A DNA stretch of 64,000 nt from Stackebrandtia endophytica (GCF_006716355.1 NZ_VFOW01000001.1:496001-560000), one strand, 5' to 3'; numbered from the stretch's first letter, positions 30,035 to 39,512 are shown. Numbers and translations are program-made. The notes: generated by a model not told the origin, from the letters alone.

Positions 30035-31555
30035 TCAATTGCCACCGGTAATGATGTCCAACAGGTCCTTCGCACTGGGGCACCGGTCGAACAGTGCCCC
30101 GACGTGTTCCTCGGTGCCCTTTTCCGGCTCCATCATCGGGACCCGTACCAGAGATTCGCGCCCGACGTCGAAGATCAGCGAATCCCAACTGGCCGCGACC
30201 ACTTCGGAGGGGTACTTGGCCAGGCACCGGCCACGGAAGTAGGCACGGGTGTCGGTAGGCGGCGTGGTCATGGCGTCGCGAACCTGTTCGGGCGTGAACA
30301 GCGTCTTCATCGCGCCCTTGGCGACCAGACGGTGGTAGAGGCCCTTCCCGGGCCGGACATCGGAGTACTGAAGGTCCACCAGTTCCAGTTTGGAGGAGTC
30401 CCAGCCGAGGTTCTCCCGATCACGGTATCCGTTCAGCAGCCGCAGCTTCGCCACCCAGTCGAGCTCGGAGACACACTCCATCGGATCGCGAGCCAGCTTG
30501 TCCAGGGTGGCGCCCCACAACTCGAGGATCTCGGTGGTGTCGGCGTCGACGTCACTGCCGTACCGGTCGGCGACATAGGCGCTGGCACGGGCGTGGAACT
30601 CCTGCTGGATCTGGACGGCCGTCATTCGCCGACCGTCCCGCAACCGCACCAGGTGAGACAGGGTCGGGTCGTGGCTGATGGCCTTGAGCTCGTTGACCGG
30701 TTCGGCGATCGCGAGGTCGCCCTCCATCACGCCGGCTTCGATCATGTGCAGGATCAGGGCGGCGGTACCGACCTTGAGCAGCGTGGAGATCTCCGAGAGG
30801 TTGGCGTCTCCGATGATCACGTGCAGACGCCGGTAACGGTCGGAGTCGGCGTGCGGCTCGTCACGGGTGTTGATGATGGGGCGTTTGAGGGTGGTCTCCA
30901 GGCCCACCTCGACCTCGAAGTAATCGGCGCGCTGCGAGATCTGGAAACCGGGCTTGTTGCCGTCCTGGCCGATGCCGACCCGGCCCGCACCGCACACCAC
31001 CGGCCGGGTGACCAGAAATGGCGTGAAGTGGCTGACGATGTCGGTGAACGGGGTGGACCGCGCCATCAGATAGTTCTCGTGGGCACCGTAGCTGGCGCCC
31101 TTGTTGTCGGTGTTGTTCTTGTACAGGTTGATCGGCGGGCTGCCCGGAACCGAGGCGGCACGTCGGGCGGCCTCGGCCATCACGACCTCGCCGGCCTTGT
31201 CCCACAGAACCACGTCGCGGGGGTTCGTGACCTCGGGCGTGGAGTACTCCGGGTGGGCGTGGTCGACGTACAGGCGTGCGCCATTGGTCAGTATGACGTT
31301 CGCCAGACCGGTGTCCTCGTCGGCCAGCGACTCGGCCGGGTCGTAGAGTGCGCCGCTGTAGGTGAAACCACGGGCGTCGCGCAGCGGAGATTCCTCCTCA
31401 TAGTCCCAACGCGCCCGGCCGCCCTTGGTGAGTTCGGGGCGTGCGCCGTAGGCGTTGACGATCTGCGAGGAGCTGACCATCGGGTTGGCTCCGGGCTGTC
31501 CCGGCACGGAAACACCGTATTCGACTTCGGTGCCCATGATGCGACGAACTGTCAT
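30035..31555 (-). CDS. dop: Pup deamidase/depupylase Dop
   Basis: Dop deamidates the C-terminal Gln of Pup and removes Pup from proteins. The 506-residue protein shares the PafA fold ([62 protein letters not shown]). It is distinguished by the Dop loop after about residue 40 ([20 protein letters not shown]). ATG 31555 is 7 nt after TAGGCT and has no ribosome-binding site, so it is probably leaderless. In most actinobacteria the ATPase gene arc/mpa lies close upstream; here unrelated genes start at once on the other strand. Confidence 0.97.
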   Translation of the reverse strand: MTVRRIMGTEVEYGVSVPGQPGANPMVSSSQIVNAYGARPELTKGGRARWDYEEESPLRDARGFTYSGALYDPAESLADEDTGLANVILTNGARLYVDHAHPEYSTPEVTNPRDVVLWDKAGEVVMAEAARRAASVPGSPPINLYKNNTDNKGASYGAHENYLMARSTPFTDIVSHFTPFLVTRPVVCGAGRVGIGQDGNKPGFQISQRADYFEVEVGLETTLKRPIINTRDEPHADSDRYRRLHVIIGDANLSEISTLLKVGTAALILHMIEAGVMEGDLAIAEPVNELKAISHDPTLSHLVRLRDGRRMTAVQIQQEFHARASAYVADRYGSDVDADTTEILELWGATLDKLARDPMECVSELDWVAKLRLLNGYRDRENLGWDSSKLELVDLQYSDVRPGKGLYHRLVAKGAMKTLFTPEQVRDAMTTPPTDTRAYFRGRCLAKYPSEVVAASWDSLIFDVGRESLVRVPMMEPEKGTEEHVGALFDRCPSAKDLLDIITGGN

Positions 31556-31562
31556 GTCTGTG

Positions 31563-31568
31563 AGCCTA
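31563..31568 (-). promoter_or_regulatory. -10 element of dop, leaderless
   Basis: TAGGCT on the minus strand lies 7 nt before ATG 31555. AGTCGG occurs 12 nt further upstream, two bases too far for the PafBC-type spacing, so dop is probably not in that set. Confidence 0.5.
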
Positions 31569-31778
31569 TCCGCCCAAAGCCCGACTCGCGCCCTCGCGTG
31601 CTCAGATTGAGCGCTTTTCAGGTCGGTTATCGGCCCCGGTCAACCGGATCGCGCCGAATCGCCACGGCGTGGCGACCTCTCGCCGTGTCCGATCGCGGGC
31701 GGCCCTTCGGGTTCGGCCCGATCACCTCTCGCTGGTACCGTTGCCGGGCATTCGGCGGGCAAAAGAGAGGCACAAACC

Positions 31779-32738
31779 GTGACGTGGCTGGTGACTGGCG
31801 GTGCGGGGTACATCGGTTCACACGTCGTTCGGGAGCTGAACCGGACGGGCCATCGGGTGGTCGTCTTCGACGACTTCTCCAGCGGTCGCACCGAGCGGGT
31901 GCCCGAGGGAGTGGCGTCTCGTCAGGGCTGCATCACCGATACGGCCAGGTTGACCGAGGTGATGACCGAGTTCGATGTGACCGGCGTGGTGAATCTGGCC
32001 GCCCGGAAGTCGGTTCCGGAGTCGGTGGCGCAGCCGCTGTGGTACTACCAGCAGAATGTGGGCGGTTTCGCCGCCCTGTTGGCCGCGATGGCCGACACCG
32101 GTGTCCACCGCATGGTTCAGTCCTCGTCGGCGGCGATCTACGGTGCAGCACCCGGGCCGTTGTCGGAGGACATACCGGTGACCCCGTTGAGTCCGTATGC
32201 GCAGACCAAACTCATCGCCGAACACATGTTGACCGACACCGCCGAGGCCCTGAAACTGTCCTATCTGGCACTGCGTTACTTCAATCCGGTCGGGGCCGCG
32301 GAACCGAACCTGGCCGAGGTCGGCGGTACCAACGTCATGGCGGTGCTGTTCAACGCCATCGACACCGGGCAGACCTTCCAGGTCACCGGCGACGACTTCG
32401 ACACCCGCGACGGCAGCGGGGTGCGGGACTACATCCACATCCTTGACCTGGCCGAGGCACATGTCGCGGCCGTCGAGCGGGTCTCGACCGGGCAGTTCCG
32501 CGACGTGGTCAACATCGGCACCGGACGTGGTTACACCGTGTTCGAACTGCTCGACACGGTTCGTGAGGTCACCGGCCTGCCCGTGCCGCACGAGGTCGTG
32601 GGGCGCCGCCCGGGCGACCCGGCCGGGGCCGCCGCCGCCGTGGAACGGTCGGCGACGATGCTGGGTTGGCACGCTAAGCGGGACCTGCGGGACATGGTCG
32701 ACAGCGCGTGGCGCATGTGGCGCGCTCAGCACGACTGA
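31779..32738 (+). CDS. galE: UDP-glucose 4-epimerase (extended SDR)
   Basis: NAD-dependent epimerase of UDP-glucose and UDP-galactose, or a related nucleotide sugar. The 319-residue protein has GGAGYIGSHV, the active-site SSSAAIYG with serine, and YAQTKLIAE giving Tyr-x3-Lys. The substrate segment ALRYFNPVGA is GalE-like. GTG 31779 has GAGAGG 7 nt upstream; a possible -10 TACCGT lies at 31735-31740. It is the first gene of the region separating dop from arc. Exact sugar assigned by family. Confidence 0.88.
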   Translation: MTWLVTGGAGYIGSHVVRELNRTGHRVVVFDDFSSGRTERVPEGVASRQGCITDTARLTEVMTEFDVTGVVNLAARKSVPESVAQPLWYYQQNVGGFAALLAAMADTGVHRMVQSSSAAIYGAAPGPLSEDIPVTPLSPYAQTKLIAEHMLTDTAEALKLSYLALRYFNPVGAAEPNLAEVGGTNVMAVLFNAIDTGQTFQVTGDDFDTRDGSGVRDYIHILDLAEAHVAAVERVSTGQFRDVVNIGTGRGYTVFELLDTVREVTGLPVPHEVVGRRPGDPAGAAAAVERSATMLGWHAKRDLRDMVDSAWRMWRAQHD

Positions 32739-32758
32739 GCCAAAAACCGTACGCCCGT

Positions 32759-32764
32759 TACGCT
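32759..32764 (+). promoter_or_regulatory. -10 element of the methyltransferase gene, leaderless
   Basis: TACGCT lies 6 nt before ATG 32771 and no ribosome-binding site is present. Confidence 0.4.
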
Positions 32765-32770
32765 ACCGGA

Positions 32771-33427
32771 ATGGAATCCACACCCGAGCGGGCCGACGTC
32801 CGCCGAATCGCCGCCGAAGCCGTCTCCGCCGGGGACGACACCGGTTGGTTCGAGCCGCTGTACTCCGCCGCCGATCGCGGCGAGGCGACGGTGCCCTGGG
32901 CCGACCTGACCCCGAACCCCATGCTCATCGGCCACGCACCCACCGGGACCGGAACCGCGTTGGTCGTCGGGTGCGGTTACGGCGACGACGCGCAATACCT
33001 GGCCTCGTTGGGCTGGCGGGTCACCGCCTTCGACATCTCCCCCACCGCCGTCGCGACCGCGCGCCGACGGTTCCCCGACTCCGGTGTGGACTTCGTGGTG
33101 GCGGATCTACTGGCCTTGCCGGATTGGCGTTTCGATCTCGTCGTCGAGATCTACACCGTTCAGACGCTGATCGGCGATGCCCGCGACCGAGCCGTGGCCG
33201 CGGTCGCGGGTACCGTCGACGCGGGCGGGCAACTGCTGGTCATCGCCCGGGACAATCCCGGCCACGAGCCCCGGCTGTGGGATCTCACCGAGACTGAGAT
33301 CGCCTCATTCGCCCGCGACGGTCTGGAGCCCGTCGACATCGAGCGTTTCCGCGATGACGAGCAGCCACCGGTACCCCGATGGCGCGCCCGATTCCGTCGG
33401 GTGACGGCCGCCGACTCGAACGGGTGA
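32771..33427 (+). CDS. Class I SAM-dependent methyltransferase
   Basis: A 218-residue Rossmann-fold methyltransferase. ALVVGCGYGDDAQYLASLG is motif I, VTAFDISPTAVATARRRFP binds the SAM ribose, and DFVVADLLALP is motif III. The length and WFEPLYSAAD N-terminus resemble thiopurine-methyltransferase-like proteins. Substrate unknown. It begins 32 nt after galE but has its own leaderless-type start, so co-transcription is uncertain. Confidence 0.88.
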   Translation: MESTPERADVRRIAAEAVSAGDDTGWFEPLYSAADRGEATVPWADLTPNPMLIGHAPTGTGTALVVGCGYGDDAQYLASLGWRVTAFDISPTAVATARRRFPDSGVDFVVADLLALPDWRFDLVVEIYTVQTLIGDARDRAVAAVAGTVDAGGQLLVIARDNPGHEPRLWDLTETEIASFARDGLEPVDIERFRDDEQPPVPRWRARFRRVTAADSNG

Positions 33428-33585
33428 ATAGGACTCGATTCCGGGTGCCACCCCGATGATCCATTCTCGAGCTTCAATATCTCCTTTGAGGATTTACCCA
33501 GCGAAAAGACACTGGGGTGCAATGGGTATCGTGATGTCGAGTCGGTCAACGGGTTCGACAGGACTCGATTTCACGGAGGCACGTT

Positions 33586-34767
33586 TTGTCCAGTCAACAC
33601 ACATCCACCGGTATCCGACTGCCGCGTCGCGCCTTGTTGGGGGCAGCCGCATTGGGCGGGGCGGGCCTCTTGACCTGGGGTGCCACCAGGTTGGCGGGTG
33701 CAGAATCCGTCGATGCGACGGTCGCGCGGTGGCGACAGGAACACGCTGTCGGAGAACAGTACGACGAGATACACCAGATCATGCGCGACTACATGGAGGC
33801 GCATCAGGTTCGAGCCGGCAGCCTGGCCATTCGAACCAGGGGCGAGCTCCGCCTGTCGTCGGGATACACGTTCGCCGAGGACGATTACCCGACAACACGG
33901 CCCGACAGCCTGTTCCGACTCGCCTCGGTGAGTAAGGCCTTCGCCTGCGCGGCAGTCCACCGGTTGGCCGACGAGGGCGTCATCGATCTGTCCACACCGG
34001 TGTTTCCGTTCCTCGGCATCTCGACCGTCGCATTGCCGGGCCAGACCAAGGATCCGCGCATCGACACGGTCACCGTTCGGCAGCTCGTCGACCACACCGG
34101 CGGTTGGGACCGTGCCGCCGGTTTCGACCCGATATTCCAGGGACGGCACATCGCCCGCGCGCTCGAATTGCCCGGCCGAGTATCCAAACGGGACGTCGCC
34201 CACTACATGTACGGAGAGCCGCTTCAAAACGCCCCCGGTGACGTCGAGGTCTACTCCAACTTCGGCTACCTGCTGCTGGGGCTCGTCGTGGAACAGGCCA
34301 CCGGCACCGATTTCACCGAGTTCGTCACCACCGAGATCCTCACCCCGCTCGGTGTGGAGAACGAGGTGTTCCTCGGCAACACGATCGAAGCCGACGCCCT
34401 CGACGGGGAGGTCGGCTACGACGCGACCGGTACCGGTCTCAGCGCGTGGGATCCGTACTCGGACGTTCCGGTCCCCGCCGCCTATGGCACCTTCCTCATC
34501 GCCGAATGCGACTCCTCCGGCGGCTTGGTCGCCACCACCGCGGCGGTCACCGCGTTGATCGCCGAGTACGCGGTGTGGGGTCTCGGGGAACGTAGTCCGG
34601 GCTACTATCGCACCGGTGCGATGGCCGGGACCAGCACCAGGGCGACCTCGCTCAACAGCGGAGTCGACTGGAGTTATACCTTCAATGCACGCGGCGGTGA
34701 GGCCAATCTGAACGACCTCGGTTCCGCGATCAACGCGGCCATCGTCGCCTCCGATATCGGCGACTGA
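33586..34767 (+). CDS. Tat-exported serine hydrolase of the class C beta-lactamase family
   Basis: The 393-residue protein has a twin-arginine signal (RLPRRALLGAAALGG, about 11-40) followed by a class C beta-lactamase/penicillin-binding-like domain. SVSK (Ser114 to Lys117) is the active-site motif and YSN (about 223) the second. The third KTG-type motif is not obvious, so true beta-lactamase activity is doubtful; an esterase or D-amino peptidase is equally likely. The start is TTG 33586 with GGAGG 6 nt upstream. TATCGT at 33526-33531 may be its -10. The 158-nt gap before it repeats AGGACTCGATT twice. Confidence 0.82.
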   Translation: MSSQHTSTGIRLPRRALLGAAALGGAGLLTWGATRLAGAESVDATVARWRQEHAVGEQYDEIHQIMRDYMEAHQVRAGSLAIRTRGELRLSSGYTFAEDDYPTTRPDSLFRLASVSKAFACAAVHRLADEGVIDLSTPVFPFLGISTVALPGQTKDPRIDTVTVRQLVDHTGGWDRAAGFDPIFQGRHIARALELPGRVSKRDVAHYMYGEPLQNAPGDVEVYSNFGYLLLGLVVEQATGTDFTEFVTTEILTPLGVENEVFLGNTIEADALDGEVGYDATGTGLSAWDPYSDVPVPAAYGTFLIAECDSSGGLVATTAAVTALIAEYAVWGLGERSPGYYRTGAMAGTSTRATSLNSGVDWSYTFNARGGEANLNDLGSAINAAIVASDIGD

Positions 34768-34793
34768 CCAGCGGTCCAGATGCCCTGGACGAT

Positions 34794-34842
34794 CGAGGGT
34801 GATCCGAGCGGTGACGGCTCAGCACCGATCGGTTCACCCTCG
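34794..34842. terminator. Bidirectional terminator between convergent genes
   Basis: A 20-bp stem with two mismatches (34794-34813 with 34823-34842) and a 9-nt loop lies between the serine hydrolase and GNAT genes, ending exactly at the GNAT stop codon. It can serve both strands. Confidence 0.7.
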
Positions 34843-35739
34843 CTACAACGGTTCGGTGCGGCTTCGCAGTTCCAACACGTAATCGAATCGGCTCGACCAG
34901 ACCGTGAAACCGATGCGTTCCAACACCTTCCGGATCGGGGGGTTGTCGACCGCGACGCTGGCGGTGGCTCGGGGCACTCCGGCTTTGGCCGTCGCGGTGA
35001 CCATCGCGCGGGCCAACGCGGTACCGACGCCGTTACCGCGCGAGACCGGGTCGACCCCCAGGTACCCGAGGCACCACTCGTTGTCGAACGGCTCGATGGC
35101 CGCCACCCCGTCGATACCGGACGGACCGCGGTGAACCAACCAGGGAAAGCCCTCGTCCATGATCATCATGTCGCGGTAGCCGATCGCGGCCGCCTCCGGT
35201 CCCAGCGCCTCGACCTGGTGCTGGTCGTACTCGTCGAGGCTCTCCGACATCGCCGCGGCCATCAGACGGATGACCTCCGGATCGCGCGGCGAGATCTCCT
35301 CCACCTCGGAGGAGATCTCGGCTGAATCCACCAGAATCTCGAGTTCGAGGCGCTCGCCGTCACCTCGCCAACCGTTGGCGGACAGGGCGGCCCGTTTGGC
35401 GTCGGCCGACGGCTCGTCTCGAGTGACCACGGTGGTGAGGATCCGCGCGATCCCATCCGCCGACGCCGCCTCGGCCACTCCGCGAAACAGGAGGCGGTAG
35501 GCCGACTCCACCTCGGGGTGATCGTGATCGATGATCCAACCGAACGTCGTCACCGCGCCGTCGGCGTGGGTCACCAGACCGACTCGACCGACATCGGTGG
35601 TGCCCTCACGCACCATTCGCAGGTGGTCGAGTGTTACCGATCCTCGGTCGATGAGGCCGGTGAGACGTTCCTGGTCCAGGGCCGGCTCCGGATTCAACGA
35701 AACGAACCGATCGAGATCAGGTTGAAACAGCTCAAGCAC
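34843..35739 (-). CDS. Tandem GNAT acetyltransferase
   Basis: This 298-residue protein has two GNAT-like halves. The C-terminal one has the acetyl-CoA loop SRGNGVGTALARAM preceded by LGYLGVDP and is probably active. The N-terminal one (about 50-150) has a similar fold but no clear loop. The start is placed at GTG 35739 with AAGG upstream; a TTG at 35766 is the longer alternative. Tandem GNATs in actinobacteria include mycothiol synthase and antibiotic acetyltransferases; the substrate here is unknown. Confidence 0.82.
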   Translation of the reverse strand: MLELFQPDLDRFVSLNPEPALDQERLTGLIDRGSVTLDHLRMVREGTTDVGRVGLVTHADGAVTTFGWIIDHDHPEVESAYRLLFRGVAEAASADGIARILTTVVTRDEPSADAKRAALSANGWRGDGERLELEILVDSAEISSEVEEISPRDPEVIRLMAAAMSESLDEYDQHQVEALGPEAAAIGYRDMMIMDEGFPWLVHRGPSGIDGVAAIEPFDNEWCLGYLGVDPVSRGNGVGTALARAMVTATAKAGVPRATASVAVDNPPIRKVLERIGFTVWSSRFDYVLELRSRTEPL

Positions 35740-36137
35740 TCCAGGAGCCTTCCACGGGGGTGACAAGGCGTTCAGCCTACGACAGCTACCGGTTCTTCGC
35801 CTGTCACCAGTGGATGTTCACGGTCTCGTTGTCCGGTGAGCTCGTCAATAGCGCCCCGATGGGCAACCCGATCCAGCCGAACGGTTGACATGAGACTCCC
35901 TATTAGAGGTGGAATCCACCGTCCATCCCCATGCGACCTTGGAAAATAACGATCATATGCACACCTTTATGGAGTCACTGCAGGCCATCATGGATGGCAA
36001 ATCACGTCTTTCCTCGTCGCCGCAACGGAAATCCGCCAAACCTCAGTATAGACCTTTTGCTATATTCCGTGATGCGATTTCATCGCGTGCCCCCTTCAAC
36101 AAGCCCTTGAGGCTTTGTGCCCGGAATAGGAGCCAGT
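35740..36137. other. AT-richer intergenic region, no gene recognised
   Basis: About 400 nt between the GNAT gene and DUF805. Base composition drops visibly in 35,940-36,090, with TATAGA and CTATATT segments that could be -10 elements for the DUF805 gene. A short minus-strand frame just below 35,890 ends in plausible residues (SSPDNETVNIHW) but has no start and may be a remnant. No repeat or element boundary was seen. Confidence 0.4.
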
Positions 36138-36506
36138 GTGGACTGGTATCTCGCAGTATTGAAGAACTACGCCGGATTCAGCGGCCGAGCACGCCGAACG
36201 GAGTACTGGATGTACACCCTGTTCAACGTGCTCATCGTCATCGCCCTGGCGATCGTCGGCGCCATCGGCGCAGCCGCGGATCTACCGTTCCTCGCCTTCC
36301 TCTACCCGCTCTATCTGATGGCCGTCCTGATTCCCAGCCTCGCGGTCACCGTTCGGCGGCTCCACGACACCGGAAAATCCGGATGGATGTATTTTCTGGT
36401 CATCATCCCGTTGATCGGCCCGATTCTGCTTCTCGTCTTCTTGGCATCACCGTCGGACGACGTCAATCAGTACGGCAATGCGGCACCCCGGACCCCCGTC
36501 GGCTGA
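36138..36506 (+). CDS. DUF805 membrane protein
   Basis: This 122-residue inner-membrane protein of the DUF805 family has the conserved N-terminus (VLKNYAGFSGRARRTEYWM) and the RRLHDTGKSGWMY loop between helices. Four membrane helices are predicted. GTG 36138 is preceded by AGGAG with 5 nt between; the frame before it lacks family similarity. Function is unknown. A strong hairpin follows 10 nt after the stop. Confidence 0.88.
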   Translation: MDWYLAVLKNYAGFSGRARRTEYWMYTLFNVLIVIALAIVGAIGAAADLPFLAFLYPLYLMAVLIPSLAVTVRRLHDTGKSGWMYFLVIIPLIGPILLLVFLASPSDDVNQYGNAAPRTPVG

Positions 36507-36515
36507 TCACCTGAG

Positions 36516-36549
36516 GAACCGTCGAGTTTCACTCGGAACTCGACGGTTC
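36516..36549. terminator. Terminator after the DUF805 gene
   Basis: A perfect 13-bp stem, GAACCGTCGAGTT (36516-36528) with 36537-36549, and an 8-nt loop lies 10 nt after the stop. No T-run follows. Confidence 0.75.
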
Positions 36550-36716
36550 TCCCGCATGGTGTTTCCGCAACGTCCTCAATCGTTGCGGCGATTCGACACC
36601 GGGCATCCGATTCGGCGCGATCGCCGACACCAGTCAGTGACGACTACCTGACACATACCTGGACGGCACCCGGTCTACCTGCCATGATGGGGTTCCCGAC
36701 TCCGTAGGAGCCCATC

Positions 36717-37796
36717 ATGGATCCCGGATTAACGGCGCGGTCCACCCCGTCACCCCACCCATGGTCGTTCCCGACCGGCCCGGGGTTGACCGGGCTACGC
36801 GGAAGAACCCTCATCCACACCAATCCCACCGATCTCAAACTCGTGGACGACCTCATCGACCCCCACGCCGGCGGAATCATCCTCACCGGGCGCGGGAACT
36901 CCCACCGTGGCGTCATACGAACACATTCCCGTCGCCTACCGGTGATGCGAGACGCCGGCGCCCACTACCGTCGTCCCCGGCACGGACCGAATGAACTCTT
37001 CGAGTTGTCGGACAACCTGTTCGGCTCCGGGTTGGCGGCCGACCTCGACCAGCAACTGGCCAACGGTTTCTGCACGGCCATCACGCCGACTCGATACATT
37101 CCGGCCGACCACCGACTCACCCTCGAAACGGTCATCGAGGCCATCGACGATCTGGCACGCAATGACACGCTGTGCCTGTTGCCGTTGAGTTTGCGGTGGC
37201 TGTCCGGGGAGTTCCTCAAACGACTCGACCACGCACTGCGGTACGCGATCACCCCGGTCGGCATCCTGTTCCCCCATCCCCGCATCAACGACCCGCACGG
37301 CAGGGCGCCCGTGGAACTGCACCACCTGCTGACCGACCATCCCGGCACCGGTCTGTTGTCCACCGACCTCACCGGACTGGCCGCAGTCGCCCGATCCGGC
37401 GCCCTCGCCTCGATAGGCGTTCCCCGGCCGAGCTGGTTCGCCCCCGTTCGTCTGCCTTCGGACACCGAGGACAGTCCACATGTCCTGGTGCCGAAACTGT
37501 TGCAGTGGTTCACAACAGCGACACTGCGTGATCTGGCGACTCGGGGTAGAACCTTCACCTGTGACTGCCAGGTTTGTCTGAATGGGCCGGTGCATCGGTT
37601 GAACTGCCCGGTGACCGTGCTTCGCCACAACACGGCGCGAGTATCCGAGTGGGCAAGCCGACTACGATTGGCCCCCGATCCGGCGGGGTGGTGGCGCGGG
37701 ATGTGTCTGGAGGCTCTCAACGCCTTCGAGGAGCTGCCCTGGTACGAGAGCCTGCGACCACATCACACCATGCTCGACATGTGGTCACGAGGCTGA
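36717..37796 (+). CDS. Putative TIM-barrel protein resembling queuine tRNA-ribosyltransferase (TGT)
   Basis: The family is not certain. The 359-residue protein has alternating strand and helix segments suggestive of a TIM barrel: ILTGRGNSHRG, AITPTRYIPADHRLTLETVIEAI, ITPVGILFPHPRIN and LLSTDLTGLAAVARSGALASIG. Near residue 280 it has TCDCQVC followed by LRHN, a Cys-x-Cys-x2-Cys...His arrangement like the zinc site of tRNA-guanine transglycosylases, although the His spacing (17 residues) is shorter than the usual 26 or so. ATG 36717 has AGGAG 7 nt upstream. A base-exchange enzyme acting on RNA or DNA is possible; no deazaguanine synthesis genes are nearby. Confidence 0.7.
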   Translation: MDPGLTARSTPSPHPWSFPTGPGLTGLRGRTLIHTNPTDLKLVDDLIDPHAGGIILTGRGNSHRGVIRTHSRRLPVMRDAGAHYRRPRHGPNELFELSDNLFGSGLAADLDQQLANGFCTAITPTRYIPADHRLTLETVIEAIDDLARNDTLCLLPLSLRWLSGEFLKRLDHALRYAITPVGILFPHPRINDPHGRAPVELHHLLTDHPGTGLLSTDLTGLAAVARSGALASIGVPRPSWFAPVRLPSDTEDSPHVLVPKLLQWFTTATLRDLATRGRTFTCDCQVCLNGPVHRLNCPVTVLRHNTARVSEWASRLRLAPDPAGWWRGMCLEALNAFEELPWYESLRPHHTMLDMWSRG

Positions 37797-37841
37797 CACC
37801 GACCGCGACCCGATGGTGGATCGAGCACTACCATCGCAGGC

Positions 37842-38201
37842 ATGAACTCCGATCTCGACGACCTTTCCAAAGCCCTACGCGACTTCGCAACGGAACGTGA
37901 CTGGGAACAGTTCCACAATCCGAAGAATCTCGCGATGGCTCTGGCGGGGGAAGCCGGAGAGCTGGTCGCGGAGTTCCAATGGCTGACGCCCGCGGAAGCC
38001 GCCGATCTGTCGCCCGAAGCCCACGCCCGAGTCGCCGCCGAGATGGCCGACGTCCTCTCATACCTGGTGCGGCTGGCCGACGTCCTCGACATCGATCTGG
38101 TGTCCGCCGCCTCAGACAAAATCGCCGCCAACGCCACCCGCTATCCAGTCGCGACCGCCCGAGGGAATGCGGACAAGGCCCGCGACACCGACACGCAGTG
38201 A
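37842..38201 (+). CDS. MazG-like nucleotide pyrophosphohydrolase
   Basis: The 119-residue all-alpha NTP pyrophosphatase resembles the MazG/RS21-C6 group that removes non-canonical dNTPs. The metal-binding pattern is visible: EAGELVAEFQW, then EMADVLSYLVRLADVLDID. The N-terminus FATERDWEQFHNPKNLA is typical of this subgroup. TACCAT (37829-37834) lies 7 nt before the ATG, another leaderless layout. Confidence 0.88.
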   Translation: MNSDLDDLSKALRDFATERDWEQFHNPKNLAMALAGEAGELVAEFQWLTPAEAADLSPEAHARVAAEMADVLSYLVRLADVLDIDLVSAASDKIAANATRYPVATARGNADKARDTDTQ

Positions 38202-38254
38202 GCGGGCCGCTCCCCCGGAACATGGGAGAACGGCCATCGAATCGGTGTGGAGGA

Positions 38255-38989
38255 TCAGCGGCCGTTGATGCCGCACTTGGATGCCGACCAGGTACTACCG
38301 CCGCTGGCGAGGTGCACATGGTCGTTGTGATTGGGGAACCCGGGCCCGAGGATGTTGCGGAAACCGTGGTAGCGCGCCCGCTTCGCCATGGTGCAGAACG
38401 AATGCACACCGGTGAGATCGGCGGCGTCGCCGTACAGGTGACGGCTGGTCGAGGAACCACCCACCCGGTTGTTGCAGGACACGCTGCGGAAACCGCTGCT
38501 GATGGTGATCGGCTTGTCGCCGAGGGCGTGGCGCAGCGCCTCCAGCTTCCACATGAGACGCAAGGCGTTGGACTTCGCCGTCGACGCGGCGACCTTTCCA
38601 CCACCCCAGGTGCTGTTGCACTTGTTGAGTTCCGAGTACTTGAAGTGGATCGGGGTGTTGTCAGAGCTCTGAAGCGAGTAGATCTTCTTGTAGGTGTTGG
38701 TGCCGGCGACACCATCCTGGGTAAGGCCGTACGCCGCCTGGAAACGCTTGACAGCAGCCTTGGTCTTGGCACCGAAGACTCCGTCGGTGGCCAGAACCGC
38801 CGCGTAACCGGGGTATCCGGCGACCCGGATCTGCAGTTGGGTCACGTCGGCGCCGCGCAACCCCTCCTTCAGGGTCCGGCTCCAACTGTAAGCGGCGTGC
38901 GCAGTGCCGCCGGTCAGGCCGACTACCGCTGCGGTGGTGGGAATGGCTACGGCGGCGGTCAGAAACGCTCGCCTGGAATTGTTGGACAT
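38255..38989 (-). CDS. Tat-exported peptidoglycan-binding D-Ala-D-Ala carboxypeptidase (M15)
   Basis: The 244-residue protein starts with a twin-arginine signal (NSRRAFLT, cleavage likely after AHA at about 32). A peptidoglycan-binding domain 1 follows (about 40-110, with TDGVFGAKTKAAVKRFQ). The C-terminal M15 peptidase has SRHLYGDAADL (Zn His and Asp) and DHVHL. It should cut peptidoglycan stem peptides outside the cell. ATG 38989 was chosen over an upstream frame because it starts the signal peptide. Confidence 0.9.
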   Translation of the reverse strand: MSNNSRRAFLTAAVAIPTTAAVVGLTGGTAHAAYSWSRTLKEGLRGADVTQLQIRVAGYPGYAAVLATDGVFGAKTKAAVKRFQAAYGLTQDGVAGTNTYKKIYSLQSSDNTPIHFKYSELNKCNSTWGGGKVAASTAKSNALRLMWKLEALRHALGDKPITISSGFRSVSCNNRVGGSSTSRHLYGDAADLTGVHSFCTMAKRARYHGFRNILGPGFPNHNDHVHLASGGSTWSASKCGINGR

Positions 38990-39512
38990 ACTTCCGATTT
39001 CCTTTCGGCTGAATCGGGGGGGGCATTCATTTGACAGCCTGCCGCGCACCGACACGTGACGTCAAGCTCGCTTCACACATATTTAACGCCGCGCATTTCG
39101 CCGACAAGCAATATACGTCCCATTCCACGCATTTCCCACCACGCCCAGCCGCTGACCAGCACCCCAGCCGGGCCCCACTCTCAATTCCACTCATTATTCA
39201 CGGCCTGTTGCGACGTTCCATCCCTCAAATGGGACCAATCACCGGGTGGAAGCAACCTTCGCTATCAGACAATGGCAGGAATTGCGCCGCTCACCAATTC
39301 AGCGATGATCGGTTGACCACGGAATTGACTGCGGTACACCCGCCGGCTTCGAGCCGTCAAGCAAGCTCGCACACCGTGAAGTGGCCGGAGTCGGTGATCG
39401 GTTAACCTCTGAGGATCAACGTGTTGCGGAATCGACGGGCTTCTGAACACTGGATCCCTCCATAGGACATGCCCCCTCCGCACGAGATTTCTCGTGCCTA
39501 GGGGACCCATCC
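38990..39512. other. Long AT-richer intergenic region, no gene recognised
   Basis: This 523-nt gap lies between the divergent M15 and DUF2075 genes. It is AT-richer than its flanks, especially 39,070-39,300. TATATT on the minus strand near 39,110 could be the -10 of the M15 gene. I looked for the ydaO-type riboswitch that often precedes cell-wall hydrolases and did not find its conserved core. The 124-codon plus-strand frame starting at 39,031 does not look like protein. Confidence 0.4.

Noticed and set aside
31556-31600. PafBC-type promoter before dop
   Set aside because: AGTCGG is present but 12 nt from TAGGCT, and lacks the leading T; spacing and sequence both fail.
35880-35960. A short minus-strand frame ending in protein-like residues, possibly a gene remnant
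   Set aside because: No start codon or family pattern, and two stops lie just upstream; too short to call.
38990-39300. Possible ydaO/c-di-AMP riboswitch before the cell-wall peptidase
   Set aside because: The conserved core expected for this class was not found on the minus strand.
39031-39405. A 124-codon plus-strand open frame in the M15-DUF2075 gap
   Set aside because: Composition is not protein-like, with no ribosome-binding site and no conserved pattern; the region reads better as AT-rich intergenic DNA.
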